A DNA stretch of 64,000 nucleotides, taken from Amycolatopsis alkalitolerans. Lineage in GTDB: Bacteria; Actinomycetota; Actinomycetes; Mycobacteriales; Pseudonocardiaceae. Under the pieces are notes generated by a model. That model was not told the DNA's origin and searched no databases. It worked only from the letters and a program-made list of their open reading frames with translations. Where the stretch lies: positions 34,051 through 98,050 of the forward strand of contig NZ_VDFW01000026.1 in assembly GCF_006152065.1 (NCBI RefSeq), given 5' to 3'. Shown in pieces: positions 60,988-64,000 of the stretch. The number at the start of each line of letters is the position of its first letter. Within the stretch, counting starts at the first letter, position 1. The position numbers were made by a program, and so were the translations under genes.

Positions 60988-61829
60988 TCGTCGTAGGGAT
61001 CGTCGACCTCGGCGCGGCCGAAGTCCTCGTCGATCACGCCGCGGTCGATCACCGAGAACACCGCGCCGCACGGGTCGGCGATGATCGCGATCCGGCCCCA
61101 CGGCGAGTCGTACGGTTCGACGACGATGCGGCCGCCCAGCATCAGCGCGTGCCCGGCCGTCGCGTCGGTACCGCGCGCCGGATCGACGTCGAAGTAGACC
61201 ATCCAGTGCGGCACCGTGTCAGCCGGGTACTCGGGACCCATCACGTACCGGTACAGCACCGGCTCCAGGTCGAGACACCATTCGACGTAGTCCACGCCGC
61301 GGTTGTCCCCGATCTGCCGGGACGTGTAGTTGAAGAGCCGGCAGAAGAACCCGTCGGCCGCGTCGCCGTGGTGTGTATTGAGATCCGCGTTGGCGAACGT
61401 GTTCGGTACGCCGCTGACGAAGTCCCAGGTCGATGCCGGCTGCCAGAAGACCGCGGGCGCACCGGCCGGGTCGGTGACGTGCAGGATGCTCCCGCGGTTC
61501 GGGATGGCGACGGGCCCGAGCGTCACCCGCCCGCCGAGATGCTCTGTCCATTCGGCGGCGTTCGCCGTGCTGTGCACGGAGATGTTGATCGTCCAGAGAC
61601 TGGTCTGCCCGGCGGCAGCGAGGTAGCTCCCGGCGACGTCCCGGCCGGCGAGCGACGCGATGAGGTAGCGGCCGTTGGCGGTCGCGGGATCGCGGTTGAC
61701 GTGGAAGCTCCAGCCGAAGAGCCCGCTGTAGAACCGGTGCGTGGCTTCCTCGTCCAAGGTGGCGAGCTCGACCCAGCACGGTATACCCGAGGGGAGTATG
61801 GATCGGGTGGCCGTCGGACCGGGTGCCAT
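60984..61829 (-). CDS. two-domain VOC (glyoxalase/bleomycin-resistance-like) protein
   Basis: 281 residues from ATG 61829 with AGGAGG upstream. Two beta-alpha-beta halves: first half WVELATLDEEATHRFYSGLF and DPAGAPAVFWQ; second half HWMVYFDVDP and ADPCGAVFSVID. It resembles actinobacterial hydroxylase-like VOC proteins. Likely metal or small-molecule binding; function unknown. Divergent from a methyltransferase gene. Confidence 0.87.
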   Translation of the reverse strand: MAPGPTATRSILPSGIPCWVELATLDEEATHRFYSGLFGWSFHVNRDPATANGRYLIASLAGRDVAGSYLAAAGQTSLWTINISVHSTANAAEWTEHLGGRVTLGPVAIPNRGSILHVTDPAGAPAVFWQPASTWDFVSGVPNTFANADLNTHHGDAADGFFCRLFNYTSRQIGDNRGVDYVEWCLDLEPVLYRYVMGPEYPADTVPHWMVYFDVDPARGTDATAGHALMLGGRIVVEPYDSPWGRIAIIADPCGAVFSVIDRGVIDEDFGRAEVDDPYDD

Positions 61830-61911
61830 GGCGAGCCTCCTATCCCCAGGGAGGTTCGAGTCTACGTCCGTGGCGAGACTTTTTCGTGCCGCGCTCCCGT
61901 ATGCTGCGGTC

Positions 61912-62727
61912 ATGCGGAACGCCGCCCGCCGCGGGCTGAAAGCGCTTGCCCGCGGCGGGCGGGCCGTGGTCCCCAGTCCGAACATCTGGTACCACACCGA
62001 CGTCTACGAACTCGAGAATCGCGCGCAGGACATCGACCGCGAGATCTGGCGGGTGCTCGTGGAAGAGGCCGCGTGGGCCGGCCGCGACGTGCTCGACCTC
62101 GGCTGCGGCGACGGATTCCACTTACCGGAGTTCGCCCGCGAAGCGAAGACGGTGATCGGCGTCGAGCCGCATGAACCACTGGTACGCCGGGCGCGCCGCA
62201 GGCTCGACGGCGTCTCGAACGTGCGCGTGCTCGCGGGTTCCGCGCACCGGATACCCGTTCCGGACGCGAGTGTGGATGTCGTGCACGCCCGTACCGCGTA
62301 CTTCTTCGGCCCCGGTTGCGAGCCCGGACTGCGGGAAACCGACCGGATCCTGAGGCCTGGCGGTGCGCTCGTGATCGTCGATCTGGACGCGACGGCCGAG
62401 CCGTATGGCCAGTGGATGCGGGCGGATCTGCCGCATTACGATCCCGCGGCCGTGGAGAACTTCTTCGCCCGCAACGGTTTTCGCTGCCGCCGGGTCGCGA
62501 CGCGCTGGTCCTTTCGCACGAGGACGGAGCTGGTGTCGGTGCTGAAGATCGAGTTCAGCCCGGAGGTCGCCGCGAACGCGATCGAAGACGTGCTACGCGC
62601 CGGCGGCGACGACGGGTACACGGTGCCGGTGGGGTATCGCGTACATGTGCGCGAGAAGCCCACCGGCCTCGTGCTGCCCGGTCACTCTTCGTCTTCCTCG
62701 GTGTCGATCTCGCCGAGGATGCCGTAG
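61912..62727 (+). CDS. class I SAM-dependent methyltransferase
   Basis: 271 residues from ATG 61912. DVLDLGCGDGFHLPEFA (motif I), VIGVEPHEPLVRRARRRL, VDVVHARTAYFFGPG and RILRPGGALVIVDLDAT are the methyltransferase core; substrate unknown. The end ([15 protein letters not shown]) runs 46 bp into the convergent PadR gene and looks unselected, so the native stop may have been lost. Confidence 0.87.
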   Translation: MRNAARRGLKALARGGRAVVPSPNIWYHTDVYELENRAQDIDREIWRVLVEEAAWAGRDVLDLGCGDGFHLPEFAREAKTVIGVEPHEPLVRRARRRLDGVSNVRVLAGSAHRIPVPDASVDVVHARTAYFFGPGCEPGLRETDRILRPGGALVIVDLDATAEPYGQWMRADLPHYDPAAVENFFARNGFRCRRVATRWSFRTRTELVSVLKIEFSPEVAANAIEDVLRAGGDDGYTVPVGYRVHVREKPTGLVLPGHSSSSSVSISPRMP

Positions 62728-63287
62728 AGCGAGCGCCGCGCCTCGTTGAGGACGGTGACGGCGCGCCTCTTCTGATCCGGCGTGCCGGCCTGCGAGACCT
62801 GGATCGCCGCGGCGGCCAGTGTGGCGCCCGCCTTGCGGAGGTCGATCTCGGTCGGGTCGACATCGTGCGCGATCTGCTCCCACGGCGGGGCGCCGTCCTG
62901 CCGCTCGGCGGCCGCGCGGCCCTCGTCGGTGAGCTCGAACAGCTTCTTGCCGCCCTCGTCGCGGCTGGTGACCAGGCCTTCGTCCGCGAGCAGTTGCAGC
63001 GTCGGGTACACCGAACCCGGGCTCGGGCGCCAGAATCCGCCGCTGCGCGCGGCGATCTCGCTGATGATCTCGTAACCGTGACGCGGCTGCTCGGCCAGCA
63101 GGGTCAGGATCGCGGAGCGCACGTCGCCGCGCCGGCCACGCCGGCCGCCGCGGTGATGCCCGCGCAGGTGGCCGCGCATCGGGCCGCCGGGGCCCCAGCC
63201 GGGAGGGAATTCGCCGAAGCCGCGAGGCCAGGGGCCGAACGCGCCTCGCGCGTCAGGACGTGGGGGAAAAGGTGGACGGTTTCTCAT
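62682..63287 (-). CDS. PadR family regulator
   Basis: 201 residues from ATG 63287 with AAAGGAG upstream. The N-terminal 55 residues are Pro/Gly/Arg/His-rich ([20 protein letters not shown]). The PadR winged helix follows: [48 protein letters not shown]. The acidic tail DTEEDEE ends it. The promoter has palindromes fit for autoregulation. The His/Gly-rich head could bind metal. Confidence 0.9.
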   Translation of the reverse strand: MRNRPPFPPRPDARGAFGPWPRGFGEFPPGWGPGGPMRGHLRGHHRGGRRGRRGDVRSAILTLLAEQPRHGYEIISEIAARSGGFWRPSPGSVYPTLQLLADEGLVTSRDEGGKKLFELTDEGRAAAERQDGAPPWEQIAHDVDPTEIDLRKAGATLAAAAIQVSQAGTPDQKRRAVTVLNEARRSLYGILGEIDTEEDEE

Positions 63288-63305
63288 GTCGGTCTCCTTT
63301 CGACT

Positions 63306-63337
63306 TGTTCCGACATGTTCACGATATATCGGAAACA
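63306..63337. promoter_or_regulatory. candidate PadR operator
   Basis: TGTTCCGA (63306-63313) and TCGGAAACA (63329-63337) form an imperfect inverted repeat, with the perfect palindrome CGATATATCG at 63322-63331. It lies 18-50 bp before the padR start, in the spacer shared with divergent rlmN. Confidence 0.5.
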
Positions 63338-63379
63338 GTCGGCATGCAACCGTGCAGGTCATGGCACACTGGAACGGTC

Positions 63380-64000
63380 ATGAGTGCCCTTCCCCTGGTC
63401 TTCGAAGCGCCCAAACGCGGGTTGCCGCCGCGCCACCTCGCCGACCTCACCGTCGCCGAGCGGGCCGAAGCCGTCGCCGAACTCGGTGAGAAGCCGTTCC
63501 GCGCCAAGCAGCTGTCGAACCACTACTTCTCCCGGCTGACGGTCGACGCCGAGGCGATGACCGACATCCCGGCCGCGTCACGCGAACGGCTGGTCGGGGA
63601 GCTGATGCCACCGCTGCTGACCGAGGTCAGGGCGCTGGAATGTGACGAAGGCGCGACCCGCAAGACGTTGTGGCGCGCGCACGACGCGACGCTGCTCGAA
63701 AGCGTCCTGATGCGGTACCCCGACCGCGCGACCCTGTGTATTTCGAGTCAGGCGGGCTGCGGGATGGCGTGCCCGTTCTGCGCGACCGGGCAAGGTGGCC
63801 TGGAGCGCAACCTGTCCACCGCCGAGATCGTGGACCAGGTGCGCTCGGCGGCGGCCGTGATGCGGGACGGGCGGATGCCCGGCGGGCCGGGACGGCTGTC
63901 GAACATCGTGTTCATGGGCATGGGCGAACCGCTGGCGAACTACAAGCGGGTCGTGGCCGCGGTCCGCCGGATCACCGATCCGGCGCCGGGGGGCCTTGGC
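63380..64000 (+). CDS. rlmN: RlmN-type radical SAM rRNA/tRNA methyltransferase, 3' end missing
   Basis: 207 codons from ATG 63380 run open to the window end. Features in order: [36 protein letters not shown], radical-SAM cysteines C127, C131, C134 ([12 protein letters not shown]), [11 protein letters not shown] and [13 protein letters not shown]. RlmN methylates A2503 of 23S rRNA and A37 of tRNA. Conserved position after cdsA in actinomycetes. Confidence 0.95.
   Translation, partial: MSALPLVFEAPKRGLPPRHLADLTVAERAEAVAELGEKPFRAKQLSNHYFSRLTVDAEAMTDIPAASRERLVGELMPPLLTEVRALECDEGATRKTLWRAHDATLLESVLMRYPDRATLCISSQAGCGMACPFCATGQGGLERNLSTAEIVDQVRSAAAVMRDGRMPGGPGRLSNIVFMGMGEPLANYKRVVAAVRRITDPAPGGLG

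Overview
The window is high-GC actinobacterial chromosome. Gene content and order (rpsP-khpA-rimM-trmD-rplS-lepB-rnhB-DUF2469-yraN-comM-dprA, then xerC-whiG-M23-rpsB-tsf-pyrH-frr-cdsA-rlmN), GTG starts, ATGA/GTGA overlaps and the WhiG-type sigma factor point to a filamentous or related actinomycete. I infer Pseudonocardiaceae, possibly Amycolatopsis. No tRNA, rRNA, CRISPR array, intact insertion sequence or prophage was seen.

Layout. 1-2149: end of a small cell-envelope operon (LpqN-like, YbaB-like, membrane protein, DUF4333 lipoprotein). 1945-26975: a nearly complete purine-to-central-metabolism region. An IclR regulator is divergent from malate synthase and a DUF6986 aldolase. A minus-strand redox module follows (ApbE, haem-b membrane protein, NuoF-like protein, ferredoxin). 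Then come PucR and ArsR regulators, an xdh operon containing an 8-oxoguanine deaminase, a purine permease, a TetR/hydrolase pair, the uraD-HIUase-uricase operon with its own unusual regulator, and the operon hyi-glxR-gcl-allB-alc. 27057-31130: mixed minus-strand genes (MBL hydrolase, CoA-binding protein, MetY, FhuF-like protein, RlmA-like methyltransferase). 31363-35527: nitrogen operon amtB-glnB-glnD with a GlnR-like site. 35572-38080: small gene, Ku, repeats, MarR, ABC-transporter relic. 38224-50773: conserved SRP/ribosome/secretion/competence block with a 1.1 kb repeat array between comM and dprA. 50774-53199: scarred, variable segment (transposase relic, sigma-factor relic, SDR/TetR pair). 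53463-64000: xerC, whiG, translation block, and the start of rlmN.

How it works together. Xanthine dehydrogenase and 8-oxoguanine deaminase produce urate or oxidised purines. Uricase, HIUase and OHCU decarboxylase give S-allantoin. Allantoinase and allantoicase give ureidoglycolate and urea. Glyoxylate then goes either to malate (malate synthase) or to glycerate (Gcl, Hyi, GlxR). The two glyoxylate branches share a TTCCG-N5-C(G/A)GAA palindrome, and a second motif (AAGTAYGRAC) links the pucR-arsR spacer with the xdh promoter. Ammonium uptake and PII control lie nearby. Ureidoglycolate lyase, glycerate kinase and urease were not found here.

Most unusual observations: (i) an in-frame tandem array made from copies of the comM 3' end; (ii) intergenic arrays with three forward and three inverted copies of an 11-bp motif at exact 21-bp spacing; (iii) a WhiG sigma factor whose open frame carries 18 consecutive hexapeptide repeats; (iv) a glyoxylate carboligase homologue with Glu at the position where the E. 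coli enzyme is known for lacking it; (v) an MTH1187-like/HTH fusion regulator beside a perfect palindrome in the uricase operon.
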